This document shows, in pieces, positions 41,840-52,373 of a DNA stretch of 64,000 bases (position 1 is its first letter; every line of letters starts with the position of its first letter). The notes under the pieces were generated by a model, which ran no database searches, was not told where the DNA came from, and worked only from the letters and a program-made list of their open reading frames with translations. The DNA is taken from the NCBI RefSeq assembly GCF_020193655.1, contig NZ_JADYVE010000001.1:372001-436000 (forward strand). The letters run 5' to 3'. This DNA is from Ensifer sp. IC3342. GTDB lineage: Bacteria > Pseudomonadota > Alphaproteobacteria > Rhizobiales > Rhizobiaceae. Made by a program: the position numbers and the translations under genes.

Positions 41840-44488
41840 ATGCGGACAAATACGGGCCAGACCATTCATCTGGAAAACTATCGGCCGACCGACTTCGTTC
41901 TTGAAAGAGTGGATCTGACCTTCGAGCTCGACCCGAAGGAAACAAAGGTCGAAGCGCGCCTAATTTTCCACCGGCGCGAGGGCGTAAGCCCGGCGGCGCC
42001 GCTGGTGCTCGACGGCGACGAATTGCGCATGACCGGCCTGTTGCTCGATCAGGTGGAAATATCGCCAACGCTCTTTGAGGTTACGGACGACACGTTGACG
42101 ATCCGCGGGCTGCCGGAGACTGCCCCTTTCGAGATCACGGTAACCACCCTGCTCTCGCCCGAGACCAACACCAAGCTGATGGGCCTCTACCGCACCAACA
42201 ACATCTACTGCACCCAATGCGAGGCGGAAGGGTTCCGCCGCATCACCTACTTCCCTGACCGACCGGACGTGCTCGCCGTCTACACGGTCAACATTATCGC
42301 CGACAAGGCGACCGCACCGCTGCTGCTCTCGAACGGCAACTATCTCGGCGGCGCCGACATGGGCGACGGTCGCCATTTTGCGGCCTGGTACGATCCGCAC
42401 CCGAAGCCGAGCTATCTTTTTGCGCTGGTTGCCGGCGACCTTGGCGTCGTGGAAGACAAGTTCACGACGGCCTCCGGTCGCACGGTCGCGCTCAAGATCT
42501 ATGTCGAGCATGGCAAGGAGGCTGGCACCTCATACGCCATGGACGCACTGAAGCGTTCGATGAAGTGGGATGAGGAGGTTTTCGGCCGCGAGTACGACCT
42601 CGACATTTTCATGATCGTCGCGGTCTCCGACTTCAACATGGGCGCCATGGAGAACAAGGGGCTCAACGTCTTCAACGACAAGTATGTGCTCGCTGACCCG
42701 GAGACAGCGACGGACGCGGACTACGCCAATATCGAAGCGATCATCGCCCACGAGTATTTCCACAACTGGACGGGAAACCGCATCACCTGCCGCGACTGGT
42801 TCCAGCTCTGCCTCAAGGAAGGCCTGACCGTCTTCCGCGACCACGAATTTTCAGCGGACATGCGTTCACGCGCCGTCAAGCGCATCGCTGAAGTACGCCA
42901 CCTGAAGTCCGAACAGTTTCCGGAGGATGCCGGCCCCCTCGCCCATCCGGTACGCCCGACGAAATATCGCGAGATCAACAACTTCTACACGACGACCGTC
43001 TATGAGAAGGGCTCCGAGGTGACGCGGATGATCGCCACCATCCTCGGGCGCGACCTCTTCAAGAAGGGCATGGATCTCTATTTCGACCGCCATGACGGTC
43101 AGGCGGTGACGATCGAAGATTTCGTCGCCTGCTTCGAGGAGGCCAGCGGGCGCAACCTCAAGCAATTTTCGCTCTGGTATCATCAGGCAGGAACGCCACT
43201 CGTCACCGCTTCGGGATCCTACGATGCCGACAAGCAGACCTTTTCGCTTTCGCTTGAGCAGACGGTGCCTCCGACGCCGGGTCAGAGCACCAAGGAGCCT
43301 ATGCATATTCCGCTCCGGCTCGGGCTCTTGCTGGGGGACGGTAGCGAAGCGAACCCCGCGGCGGTTTCCGGCGCCGACGTCACAGGGGACGTCATCCATC
43401 TGACCAAACGCAAGCAGACGGTTTTGTTCTCCGGCATTCCGTCGCGCCCCGTGCCGTCCTTGAACCGCGGGTTCTCGGCACCGATCAACCTCCATATCGA
43501 GCAGAGCGCCGAGGACCGCGCACTGATCGCGCGCCACGAGGCCGACCTCTTTGCCCGCTGGCAGGCGCTGAATGCCATTGCGCTCGACAATCTGGTTGCG
43601 GCAACCACGCAGGCACGCAACGGGCAACCGGTCACCTGCGACAGCGCTCTGGTGAACGGCCTGATTGCCGCCGCGGCGGATGACCAGTTGGAGCCGGCGT
43701 TCCGCGCGCAGGCCCTGTCGCTGCCGAGCGAATCCGACATCGCCCGGGAAATCGGCAGCGACAATGACCCGGACGCCATTTACGCCGGCCGTCAACAAAT
43801 CCTGGCCGGTGTTGCCGCAGCCGAACGCGACACCTTCACCCGGCTGATGGACGACATGGCAGCGTCAGGCCCATTCAGCCCGGACTCCACCAGTGCCGGT
43901 CGTCGGGCGTTGCGCAACAGCGCCCTTTCCTTCCTCGTCTATGGTGACAACGGGCCGGAAAGGGCGGCAGAGGCATTCCGTGCCGCCAACAACATGACCG
44001 ATCTCAGCCTCGCGCTGACCTTGCTTGCGCATCGTTTCCCGGACGCGAAGGAGACGGCCGAGGCGCTCGCTCATTTCAAGCAACGCTTTGCAGGCAACGC
44101 ACTCGTCATCGACAAATGGTTTGCGATCCAGGCGACGATTCCCGGCCTGGAGACCCTCGATCGAGTCAAGACGCTGATGTCCGACCCGCTCTTCAACGGC
44201 AATAACCCGAACCGTGTCCGTTCGCTTGTCGGGACCTTCGCCTTCTCCAACCCGACCGGGTTCAATCGGGCCGATGGCGAAGGCTATCGGTTCCTCGCAC
44301 GGCAAATTCTCGACATCGATCCGCGCAATCCGCAGCTCGCGGCGCGCATTTTGACGTCGATGCGCTCCTGGCGTTCGCTGGAGAAAGTTCGAGCCGATCA
44401 TGCCCGCAACGCGCTTACGGAGATCGCCGGCGCAGCCAACCTCTCCGCGGACGTCAGCGATATCGTCGATCGCATGCTGGAAGCCTGA
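41840..44488 (+). CDS. pepN: Aminopeptidase N
   Basis: PepN is a zinc metallopeptidase of family M1 that removes N-terminal residues from peptides in the cytoplasm. The 882-residue protein has the substrate motif GAMENKGLNVFND, the zinc site HEYFHNWTGNRITCRDWFQL ending in KEGLTVFRD with the third ligand Glu, and a tyrosine later in YTTTVYEKGSEV. A C-terminal helical domain of about 330 residues follows. The start MRTNTGQTIH at 41840 is favoured because the upstream 44 codons lack similarity to the family. It is complete. Confidence 0.95.
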   Translation: MRTNTGQTIHLENYRPTDFVLERVDLTFELDPKETKVEARLIFHRREGVSPAAPLVLDGDELRMTGLLLDQVEISPTLFEVTDDTLTIRGLPETAPFEITVTTLLSPETNTKLMGLYRTNNIYCTQCEAEGFRRITYFPDRPDVLAVYTVNIIADKATAPLLLSNGNYLGGADMGDGRHFAAWYDPHPKPSYLFALVAGDLGVVEDKFTTASGRTVALKIYVEHGKEAGTSYAMDALKRSMKWDEEVFGREYDLDIFMIVAVSDFNMGAMENKGLNVFNDKYVLADPETATDADYANIEAIIAHEYFHNWTGNRITCRDWFQLCLKEGLTVFRDHEFSADMRSRAVKRIAEVRHLKSEQFPEDAGPLAHPVRPTKYREINNFYTTTVYEKGSEVTRMIATILGRDLFKKGMDLYFDRHDGQAVTIEDFVACFEEASGRNLKQFSLWYHQAGTPLVTASGSYDADKQTFSLSLEQTVPPTPGQSTKEPMHIPLRLGLLLGDGSEANPAAVSGADVTGDVIHLTKRKQTVLFSGIPSRPVPSLNRGFSAPINLHIEQSAEDRALIARHEADLFARWQALNAIALDNLVAATTQARNGQPVTCDSALVNGLIAAAADDQLEPAFRAQALSLPSESDIAREIGSDNDPDAIYAGRQQILAGVAAAERDTFTRLMDDMAASGPFSPDSTSAGRRALRNSALSFLVYGDNGPERAAEAFRAANNMTDLSLALTLLAHRFPDAKETAEALAHFKQRFAGNALVIDKWFAIQATIPGLETLDRVKTLMSDPLFNGNNPNRVRSLVGTFAFSNPTGFNRADGEGYRFLARQILDIDPRNPQLAARILTSMRSWRSLEKVRADHARNALTEIAGAANLSADVSDIVDRMLEA

Positions 44489-44883
44489 CAGCCCTCGCGC
44501 CATCGCACGTCACGGCGGCGTTGGCTCGAATCATGCAACTCAAAGCGCTACAGCGACCTTTATGCGTCCGACCGGACGCGCGGCGCTGCAATGCGGCCGT
44601 GAGCGATTCCAATGAATTAAAGCTCATCGCACAGGAAGAGCAGGTGCCGTGACAGTAATCTGGCCTGTGATTTTCCAACGATGAGAATTGGTTAAGAAAT
44701 CTTTACCATTCCCTCTGGACAAGGCGAATCGCCCTGTGATTCATTGAGTCAGATTCGGGCGAGCGGCGCGCCGAATCACTGAGATATTCATTCCCCAGCC
44801 AAACGCTGGGGCGGCTCATGTCTCAGGCTTAGAGGATCAGGCGTCTCCGGCACATTCATTGGGAACGCCAGGCGCTTTCGAGG
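44489..44883. other. Intergenic region between pepN and pleC
   Basis: 395 bp holding repeat copy E (44529-44592) and a hairpin CCCCAGC...GCTGGGG near 44793-44813. The upstream side of the pleC-type gene is included. No gene is supported. Confidence 0.55.
44529..44592. repeat. Dispersed mosaic repeat, copy E
   Basis: AATCATGCAACTCAAAGCGC, TACAGCGACCTTTATGCGTC, CGACCGGACGCGCGGCGCTGC. This carries the second block with good matches to copies A and B. Confidence 0.78.
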
Positions 44884-47226
44884 ATGACAAGATTGAGAAA
44901 GATGGCGGACGCGCGACGGGGAAGCGCAGCCGAAGGGCGGTTGCGGCTCAAGTTTCCGGGCCTTTCCAGCCTGGAGCGGGAGTTCATCGAACAGGCAAAG
45001 CTGTTTGCCGAGCCCGCATCGCAGCGGCTCGCGAGCGCCGAGCCCATTCTCAAGCGCTCCATTCCCATCCTGATCATCGCCTTCCTGATTATCGTGGCCA
45101 TTTCCCGCATGTCGGGCATCATGGGCGAGCACGCTCGGATGGAGGGCAGTTCCCGCCAGGTGGTCACTCTCGCTGCCGCAGCCGCCGCAGCAGCCTTCCA
45201 AGCCGATGGCGCGACACTTTTCGCCGACGGCCGGCGATGGGACGCCGAACAGCGGCTCGGCGAATATCTGCCCGCGGGTACACTCGACGATGGTATGTTT
45301 CTGCTCACGGTTCGCAAGGACGGCCGGATATTCGCAAGCACGTCCGAAGGCGTGCATTTCATCGGACGGACGCTGGCATCGATCGCTCCTGATCTAGCTA
45401 CGTTGCAATACTACGGTGAAGGATCGAGCGTGATGAAGACGTCAATCAGCGACGTCAATCACCTTGTTGCCTTGGCACAGCTCCCGGAAGCCGCCGGCGT
45501 CATTCTGGCGGCAATACCAATCGCCGAGCTCGAAACGGCGTGGCGCGACGAAGTTTCGCTCAATGTCACGCTGTTTGCAGGCATCTCGGCGATCCTGCTC
45601 GTCGTGCTCTATGCCTATTACATTCAGGCAAAGCGCGCGCGCGACGCCGATGCTGTTTTCGCCGAATCGAACCTGCGCGTCGAAACCGCGCTCTCGCGCG
45701 GTCGCTGCGGATTGTGGGATTTCGACCTCGCCAACCGGCGGCTGTTCTGGTCGCGCTCGATGTACGAAATGCTCGGCATGCCAGGCGACAGCAGCGTGCT
45801 CTCCTTTGGCGATGCAGCGCGATTGATGCATCCGGAGGACCGCGGCATTTACAGCGTGGCCCGGGCGATCGCTAGGGATAATGCGCGCCAGATCGACCAA
45901 GTATTTCGCATGCGCCATGCCGACGGCCATTACGTGTGGCTGCGCGCACGTGCCCAGGTCATTCGCACCGCCTCCGGCCGCACCCACCTGATCGGCATCG
46001 CCATGGACGTCACCGAGCAACATCGCCTTGCCCAGCGCTATGCGGAAGCGGATCAGCGGCTGGCCGACGCCATCGAATGCACGTCGGAGGCCTTCGTGCT
46101 CTGGGACAAGCACGATCGCCTGGTCATGTGCAACACACACTATCAACAGGCCTATCAGCTGCCGGACCATGTGCTCGTGCCCGGCACGGAGCGGACAGTC
46201 GTGCACACAGCCGCCGCACGGCCGGTCGTCGAGCGGCGGGTCGCCGATCCGGATCGCAGCAACCATTCGCAGACAAGCGAGGTGCAACTCGCCGACGAGC
46301 GATGGCTTCAGATCAACGAACGCCGCACCCGCGACGGTGGTCTGGTTTCTGTCGGCACGGACATCACGCTGCTCAAGCGTCACCAGGTGCGCCTGCGCGA
46401 GTCCGAGCGCCGGCTCATGGCAACGATCGGCGACCTTTCGGCATCACGCATCACGCTGGAACAGCAGAAGGCCGAGCTTTCCATCGCCAACGCCAATTAT
46501 CAGGCGGAGAAGGAACGTGCAGAAGCCGCGAACAGGGCCAAGTCTGAGTTTCTGGCGAACATGTCGCATGAACTGCGCACGCCGCTGAACGCCATTCTCG
46601 GCTTTTCGGAGATCCTGCAGAACCAGATGTTCGGTCCGCTCGGGTCGGAGAAATATCACGAGTATTCGCGTGACATCTACGAAAGCGGCAAACACCTGCT
46701 CAACGTCATCAACGACATCCTCGACATGTCGAAGATCGAGGCAGGCCACATGCGCATCACGCGCGAGAAGATCGATCTGGCGCCACTGATCGAAGAGACG
46801 CTTCGTTTCACCACGATTCCAGCCGAGCAGAAGAATATCCGCGTCGTTCAGCAGATTTCCTCGGGCCTCACCATGGTCGCCGACCGCCGCGCAATGAAGC
46901 AGGTGTTGCTGAACCTTCTTTCGAACGCCGTCAAATTCACCAACGAAGGTGGCCGGATCTCGCTAAGGGCTCGCAAAGTCACGGGGGCGGTGACGCTGAC
47001 GATCGCCGATTCCGGCATCGGCATTCCGAAGGACGCGCTGCAAAAGATCGGCCAACCCTTCGAGCAGGTGCAAAGCCAGTATGCCAAAAGCAAGGGAGGT
47101 TCCGGGCTTGGCCTTGCGATTTCCCGCTCGCTGACGCGCCTTCACGGTGGAACGATGAAGATCCACTCAACCGAAAACGTCGGCACGATCATATCGGTGC
47201 GCATCCCCGACCGGGTTGGCGGCTGA
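44884..47226 (+). CDS. pleC: PleC/DivJ-family cell-cycle histidine kinase
   Basis: A 780-residue membrane sensor kinase. Two hydrophobic segments (about 59-77 and 227-248) flank a periplasmic domain; two PAS domains (about 268-380 and 385-500) follow, then the HisKA domain with NMSHELRTPLNAILGFSEIL and the diagnostic MFGPLGSEKYHEYSRDIYES GKHLLNVINDILDMSKIEA, and HATPase motifs (NAVKFTNEGG, DSGIGIPKDAL, GGSGLGLAISRSL). This HisKA sequence marks the PleC/DivJ/PdhS group that acts on DivK. Assignment as PleC rests on domain order and the adjacent glnE, as remembered in S. meliloti; DivJ-like is the alternative. In S. meliloti PleC is essential for the cell cycle. Confidence 0.85.
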   Translation: MTRLRKMADARRGSAAEGRLRLKFPGLSSLEREFIEQAKLFAEPASQRLASAEPILKRSIPILIIAFLIIVAISRMSGIMGEHARMEGSSRQVVTLAAAAAAAAFQADGATLFADGRRWDAEQRLGEYLPAGTLDDGMFLLTVRKDGRIFASTSEGVHFIGRTLASIAPDLATLQYYGEGSSVMKTSISDVNHLVALAQLPEAAGVILAAIPIAELETAWRDEVSLNVTLFAGISAILLVVLYAYYIQAKRARDADAVFAESNLRVETALSRGRCGLWDFDLANRRLFWSRSMYEMLGMPGDSSVLSFGDAARLMHPEDRGIYSVARAIARDNARQIDQVFRMRHADGHYVWLRARAQVIRTASGRTHLIGIAMDVTEQHRLAQRYAEADQRLADAIECTSEAFVLWDKHDRLVMCNTHYQQAYQLPDHVLVPGTERTVVHTAAARPVVERRVADPDRSNHSQTSEVQLADERWLQINERRTRDGGLVSVGTDITLLKRHQVRLRESERRLMATIGDLSASRITLEQQKAELSIANANYQAEKERAEAANRAKSEFLANMSHELRTPLNAILGFSEILQNQMFGPLGSEKYHEYSRDIYESGKHLLNVINDILDMSKIEAGHMRITREKIDLAPLIEETLRFTTIPAEQKNIRVVQQISSGLTMVADRRAMKQVLLNLLSNAVKFTNEGGRISLRARKVTGAVTLTIADSGIGIPKDALQKIGQPFEQVQSQYAKSKGGSGLGLAISRSLTRLHGGTMKIHSTENVGTIISVRIPDRVGG

Positions 47227-47294
47227 AGAAATTTCAGGAGCGGTTCCCCGTCCGGAATCGCACAACTTCAAATCACGCGGCGGGCCATCACGGT

Positions 47295-50258
47295 TCACTG
47301 AGCGACAACGGTTTGGAAAATCCCACGGACCGCTTTCGAGAGGCTTCGGATATCCGCCTCGAGATGCTTGAGATCCGGATAGTCCCCTGCCCCGCAAACG
47401 AGATCGACCAGGCCTGCGGGGGCGTCCTTCGGGTCGAAGTCCCCGTCGATGCAGAGGCGCACGATCTGCGAGACTTCGGTGAAAAGCGTCAGCGCGTCGA
47501 TAGCCACCTCCAGATCGTTGGCGTTCATCATCGCCGCGCCAAGGCTCTTCAATGCCTCAAGCGTGTGCGTGCCCGCCGGCGGCGGCGTCACCCCTTTCGC
47601 CGGCGCAATCAGGGCAAGGTATTGCGCGATGAACTCGATGTCGACGAGACCGCCGGGGATAAGCTTGAAATCCCAGATGTCATTCGGCGGCTTCTCCTTG
47701 TCGATCAGATCGCGCATCTCCTCCACGTCCTTGCGCACCTTCCCAATGTCGCGCTTCTGGGAAAGGACTTCCCCGAAAATCGCCTCCGCCTCGCTGATCA
47801 GACTTTCATCCCCGCAGATACAGCGTGCGCGCGTCAGTGCCAGGTGTTCCCAGGTCCAGGCTTCAGCGCGCTGGTATTTGGCAAAGGCTGTAATGCGGGT
47901 CGCCACGGGCCCTTTGTTCCCCGATGGCCGCAACCGCATGTCGACAGCGTAAAGGATGCCCTCGGCCGTCGGTGCTGAAAGCGCCGCGATCAGCCTCTGT
48001 GTTAACCGGGTGAAATAGCGCACGTGATCGAGCGGCTTGGCGCCGTCGGACTGCCCCGCGTCGCCATCATAGTCGTAGAGCAGGATGAGATCGACATCTG
48101 AGCCGGCCGTCAGTTCATGGCTGCCGAGCTTGCCCATGCCGACGACGGCGACCCTGCCCCCGGGAAAGCGTCCATGCGCCGCGCGGACTTCCTCCATCAC
48201 CGCATCGAGCGCCGCGGCGATGATGAGGTCGGCAAGGTCGGTGAAGGCGCGCCCCGCCTGGATACCGGAAATGGCACCGGTCAATAGCCTGATGCCAATC
48301 AGAAAGCGCTGTTCGGCTGCGATGATGCGCAGGCGGTCCAGCACCTCCTCGTAATGGCGGCCGCCGGCAACGAAATTTGCGATTCTCGGTGCCAGATATT
48401 CCCGTGTCGGCAGTTCCGCGAGCAGGCCCGGATCCAGCATGCCGTCGAAGACGTGCGGTCTTGCGGCAATAATGTCAGCCAGCCTGGGGGCCGACGACAT
48501 GATGTTGACGATTAGCGATAGAAGCCTCGGGTTGTTGCCGAGCAGCGAGAAAAGCTGGATGCCGGCTGGCAGGCCGGAAATGAAATGGTCGAACCGCAGT
48601 AGTGCTTCATCAGCGCGCCTGCTTTCGCCGAATACGCGCAGGAGTTCCGGCGTCAGCTCGGTCAGTCGCTCGCGTGCCTCCACCGACTGCGTTGCCCGAT
48701 AGCGCCCGTAGTGCCACGTGCGAATCGTCCGCGCTATATCGGACGGGCGTTGGAAGCCAAGCTTCTTCAGGGTTTCCAACGTGTCCGGATCGTCCGCCTG
48801 TCCGGTGAAGACCAGATTTCCGGTCTCGGTCGAGAGCTTTGCCTCCTGCTCGAAAAGCTGCGCATACCGCCGCTCGACCGTCTGCAACACACGCGACAGC
48901 TCTGTTGAGAAGGAGGCGGTATCCTCGAAGCCGAGCATGTAGGCGATCCGCTTGAGCTCTGCTTCCGTCTCCGGCAACACGTGAGTCTGTTCATCGTGCA
49001 CCATCTGGATGCGATGCTCGACATTGCGCAGGAACCAGTAAGCCTCGATGAGCTCATCGGCCGTCGACTGATCGATCCATCCTGCCTTCACCAGTGCGTG
49101 CAGCATCGGCTCCGTTGCGCGTAGCCGAAGCTCGGGCATGCGACCGCCAGCGATCAATTGCTGCGTCTGGACGAAAAACTCGATCTCGCGGATGCCGCCG
49201 CGCCCGAGCTTGATGTTGTGCCCTTTCACGGCGATTTCGCCATGTCCTTTGTGCGCGTGGATCTGCCGCTTGATCGAGTGAATGTCGGCAATGGCCGCGT
49301 AATCGAGGTATTTGCGGAAAACGAAGGGTGTCAGCTCCTTCAGGAAGCGCTCGCCGGCCTCCAGGTCGCCCGCAACCGGCCGCGCCTTGATGAAGGCGGC
49401 ACGCTCCCAGTTTTGCCCCCTGCTTTCATAATAGAGCATCGCCGCTTCGATCGAGATCGCCAGCGGCGTCGATCCCGGGTCAGGGCGCAAACGCAGGTCC
49501 GTGCGGAAGACATAGCCGTCGCCGGTCCGTTCCTGCAGGATACGGACTAGCCGCCTGAGCAGACGCGCGAAAATTTCCGAAGCATCGTCCCGGTCGACGA
49601 CGATGCCGGACTGCGGATCGTAGAAGATGACGAGGTCGATGTCCGAGGAATAGTTTAGCTCGCCAGCACCGAGTTTTCCCATCCCGAGGGCAACGACCCC
49701 GGAGCCGATGCTCGGTGCCGATGGATCTTTCAGCCTGAACTTGCCACTTTCGTGTGCGCCAAGGAGCAGATGATCGATCGCGGCCGCGACGGCGGCAGTC
49801 GCGAAATCGCTGAGCCAGCGCGTCGTTTCGCGACCGTCGAAAAGCCGCGACAAATCCGCCAGAGCAACCGTGAAGGCCACTTCACGTTTTGCCTTGCGCA
49901 GTCTGGACATGATTTCCGCGTCCGGCAGTGCGGCCGCGGTGGGCTCGGGTCGCCACGCTGATCGGGCTGCCTCGATCCGGCGCTTCAGGAACTCGGACAA
50001 AGGCGTGGCGAGCAGATCTTCGAGGATTGCCGGGTGGCTGCCGGTCGTATCCCTTAAAAACGGAGAGAGCGCGAGCGCCGAGATGACGAAGTCCTTAAGA
50101 GGCGTATTAGAGGCCAGCAAATCGGCGATGCGATCGTGCCCCTTGGCGACATCCTTCAAGACGGACAAGGCAGCCTTTGCATCCGCCCGGCTCGTCGAAC
50201 GGATCGGAACCATTTCGATATCGGACAGACGCCGCTTATCCGTTTCCAGCATCGACAC
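47295..50258 (-). CDS. glnE: Glutamine synthetase adenylyltransferase/deadenylase
   Basis: GlnE adds or removes AMP on glutamine synthetase in response to PII, matching assimilation to nitrogen supply. The 987-residue protein has two nucleotidyltransferase halves: ELNYSSDIDLVIFYDPQSG in the first (deadenylase) and ELTAGSDVDLILLYDYDGD in the second (adenylylase). Both retain the G-S-D-x-D-L catalytic aspartates. A regulatory helical region links them (about 440-620), and the C-terminal helical domain follows. It is convergent with the pleC-type gene, 68 bp between stops. MLETDKRR at 50252 is an alternative start. Confidence 0.95.
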   Translation of the reverse strand: MSMLETDKRRLSDIEMVPIRSTSRADAKAALSVLKDVAKGHDRIADLLASNTPLKDFVISALALSPFLRDTTGSHPAILEDLLATPLSEFLKRRIEAARSAWRPEPTAAALPDAEIMSRLRKAKREVAFTVALADLSRLFDGRETTRWLSDFATAAVAAAIDHLLLGAHESGKFRLKDPSAPSIGSGVVALGMGKLGAGELNYSSDIDLVIFYDPQSGIVVDRDDASEIFARLLRRLVRILQERTGDGYVFRTDLRLRPDPGSTPLAISIEAAMLYYESRGQNWERAAFIKARPVAGDLEAGERFLKELTPFVFRKYLDYAAIADIHSIKRQIHAHKGHGEIAVKGHNIKLGRGGIREIEFFVQTQQLIAGGRMPELRLRATEPMLHALVKAGWIDQSTADELIEAYWFLRNVEHRIQMVHDEQTHVLPETEAELKRIAYMLGFEDTASFSTELSRVLQTVERRYAQLFEQEAKLSTETGNLVFTGQADDPDTLETLKKLGFQRPSDIARTIRTWHYGRYRATQSVEARERLTELTPELLRVFGESRRADEALLRFDHFISGLPAGIQLFSLLGNNPRLLSLIVNIMSSAPRLADIIAARPHVFDGMLDPGLLAELPTREYLAPRIANFVAGGRHYEEVLDRLRIIAAEQRFLIGIRLLTGAISGIQAGRAFTDLADLIIAAALDAVMEEVRAAHGRFPGGRVAVVGMGKLGSHELTAGSDVDLILLYDYDGDAGQSDGAKPLDHVRYFTRLTQRLIAALSAPTAEGILYAVDMRLRPSGNKGPVATRITAFAKYQRAEAWTWEHLALTRARCICGDESLISEAEAIFGEVLSQKRDIGKVRKDVEEMRDLIDKEKPPNDIWDFKLIPGGLVDIEFIAQYLALIAPAKGVTPPPAGTHTLEALKSLGAAMMNANDLEVAIDALTLFTEVSQIVRLCIDGDFDPKDAPAGLVDLVCGAGDYPDLKHLEADIRSLSKAVRGIFQTVVAQ

Positions 50259-50283
50259 CTCCTCCCAATCTCATGACCGTCTA

Positions 50284-51690
50284 TCAGGTTGTACGAGCGG
50301 GGAAAACCATGCGCACTGTCAGTCCCTTGCCATCTTTGCTGTCGGGGTCGGTTGCACTAAGCGTGAGCGAGCCTCGGTGCATCTCCATCACCGCCTCGAC
50401 TAGCGAGAGACCAAGACCGGTCCCCGGCTTCGAGCGGCTTTCATCCAGACGGACAAAGCGCTTCAATACCTCGCGGTACATGTCTTCCGGAATGCCGGGA
50501 CCGTGATCGGCGACCGTCAGCACCGCCTCGTTTCCACTCTTCGTCATCGCCACCCGGATCAGTGGATTTGCCGCTCCCTCGGCATATTTGATCGCATTGT
50601 CCATCAGGTTTCCGAGGGCCTGCCCGATCAGTTCGCGGTTCCCGGAGATCACAACGCCCGGCAGGATATCCGCTTCCAGCTTCAAGGCTTTGTCTTCGGC
50701 AGCCGGTTCGTAAAGCTCGACGCAATCGGCGACGATCTGGGAGAGGTCGACATCGCTCATTTCGGCAGCCGCCGAACCCGCCTCGACCCGGGAGATCATC
50801 AGAAGCGCGTTGAACGTGCGGATCAACTGGTCCGACTCGGCGATGATTTCCTCGAGCGCACCACTCTGGCCTCCGTCCTCTTTGCCGGAGAGTGCGGCTT
50901 CGGCCTTGTTGCGCAGGCGCGTCAGCGGCGTCTTGAGGTCGTGGGCAATATTATCGGAAACCTGTCTCAGCCCTTCGTTGAGCTTCTCGATCCGCCCGAG
51001 CATCGCGTTGAGCGACTCCGACAGCCGGTCGAATTCGTCGCCCGAACCGCTTGTTGGCAGACGCTGCGAGAGATCACCCGCCATGATCTTCGTGCTGGCT
51101 TCGGACATACGATCAATCCGCTTCAGAGCGTTGCGGCCGATGCCGAACCAGATGACGAGCGCACCGAACCCCATGACCCCCAGGGCGACGACCAATGCCT
51201 GGCGCACGAGCACGCGGAACTTCTCCGGCTCCTGGAGGTCGTGGCCCACGAGAATCCTCAGACCATTGTCGAGCAGCAGGACCTGGGCAAGCGCCACGTG
51301 ACTCTCCCCGCGGCTTTCGTCGGTGAAGCGCCGGTACCGGAACGGCTCCGATTTCCAGCCTTCGTCGTCAAGCAAACCCGGCTGCAGGCCAGCCACGTTG
51401 CCCGCGAGGATTTCTCCGCTCGGGCCAGCGATCACGTAGAGATTGGCGCCCGGTTGACGTGCCCGCCGCTCGAGCGAGCGAAGCAGGCCATTCATGCCGG
51501 CGCGCTCATAGACGGCTTCGATCTGGCTCACCTCGGCGGTGATGGTGTCGCGCGTCTGCTGCTCCAGCAGGCGCTCGGACATGCCCGTCACGTAGAAGAC
51601 GAGGAAGACCGCGCAGAGGGAAAAGAGAACAAGATAGAGTGCAGAGAGCCGGACCGCCGTCGTTCTGAACAGGACCCTGAGTTTGCTCAT
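50284..51690 (-). CDS. Sensor histidine kinase of OmpR-type pair
   Basis: A 468-residue inner-membrane sensor. Two hydrophobic segments (LSALYLVLFSLCAVFLVFYV; ALVVALGVMGFGALVIWFGI) flank a periplasmic domain of about 130 residues, followed by a HAMP linker (IMAGDLSQRLPTSG). The dimerisation motif DNIAHDLKTPLTRLRNKAE carries the phospho-accepting His, and the ATPase domain has NAIKYAEG, VADHGPGIPEDM and GTGLGLSLVEAV. The signal is unknown. It overlaps its response regulator by 4 bp; the pair lies just downstream of degP, which could suggest an envelope stress input (inference). Confidence 0.92.
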   Translation of the reverse strand: MSKLRVLFRTTAVRLSALYLVLFSLCAVFLVFYVTGMSERLLEQQTRDTITAEVSQIEAVYERAGMNGLLRSLERRARQPGANLYVIAGPSGEILAGNVAGLQPGLLDDEGWKSEPFRYRRFTDESRGESHVALAQVLLLDNGLRILVGHDLQEPEKFRVLVRQALVVALGVMGFGALVIWFGIGRNALKRIDRMSEASTKIMAGDLSQRLPTSGSGDEFDRLSESLNAMLGRIEKLNEGLRQVSDNIAHDLKTPLTRLRNKAEAALSGKEDGGQSGALEEIIAESDQLIRTFNALLMISRVEAGSAAAEMSDVDLSQIVADCVELYEPAAEDKALKLEADILPGVVISGNRELIGQALGNLMDNAIKYAEGAANPLIRVAMTKSGNEAVLTVADHGPGIPEDMYREVLKRFVRLDESRSKPGTGLGLSLVEAVMEMHRGSLTLSATDPDSKDGKGLTVRMVFPARTT

Positions 51691-52373
51691 GTCTCAGTCC
51701 GGTCGTCCTTGATCATGTAGCCGGCGCCACGCACGGTTCGCAGCAGCGGCATGTCGAAGTCCTTTTCGATCTTCGAGCGCAGACGCGAGACGTGTACGTC
51801 AATGACATTGGTTTGCGGGTCGAAATGGTAATCCCACACGTTTTCGAGCAGCATCGTCCTCGTCACGACCTGGCCCGCATTCTTCATGAGGTATTCGAGC
51901 AGCCGGAATTCGCGCGGCTGCAACGGGATCTCCTTGCCCTGCCGTCGGACCGAGTGGGCGAGCCGGTCGAGTTCGAGGTCGCCGACACGGTAGACCATAT
52001 CCTGTTCGGGCGCGCCCTTGCGGCGGCCGAGAACCTCGACCCGCGCGAGAAGCTCGTTGAACGCGTAGGGCTTCGGAAGATAGTCGTCGCCCCCGGCGCG
52101 TAAGCCCGTGACGCGGTCGTCCACCTGGCCGAGCGCCGAGAGAATGAGGACGGGCGTGTGGACATCCCGTCGCCTCAGCTCGGTGATCAGTGACAGGCCG
52201 TCGCGGCGCGGCAGCATACGATCGACGACCAGCACGTCATAGGCATTCTCGCTCGCCATGAACAGCCCGCTTTCGCCATCGCTGGCATGGTCGGAAACAA
52301 TGCCGGCCTCGCGAAACGCCTTCGCCAGATACGCGGCTGCTTCGAGGTCGTCTTCAACAATCAGAATCTTCAT
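51687..52373 (-). CDS. OmpR-family response regulator
   Basis: A 228-residue response regulator. The receiver has MKILIVEDDLE acidic pocket residues, the phospho-acceptor Asp in DVLVVDRMLPRRDGLSL (about 51), and the conserved Lys in GGDDYLPKPYAF. The C-terminal winged-helix domain includes LQPREFRLLEYLMKNAGQVV TRTMLLENVW and HVSRLRSKIEKDF. The start at 52373 is chosen because MKILIVEDD is the family N-terminus. It is coupled to the kinase gene by an ATGA overlap. Confidence 0.94.
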   Translation of the reverse strand: MKILIVEDDLEAAAYLAKAFREAGIVSDHASDGESGLFMASENAYDVLVVDRMLPRRDGLSLITELRRRDVHTPVLILSALGQVDDRVTGLRAGGDDYLPKPYAFNELLARVEVLGRRKGAPEQDMVYRVGDLELDRLAHSVRRQGKEIPLQPREFRLLEYLMKNAGQVVTRTMLLENVWDYHFDPQTNVIDVHVSRLRSKIEKDFDMPLLRTVRGAGYMIKDDRTET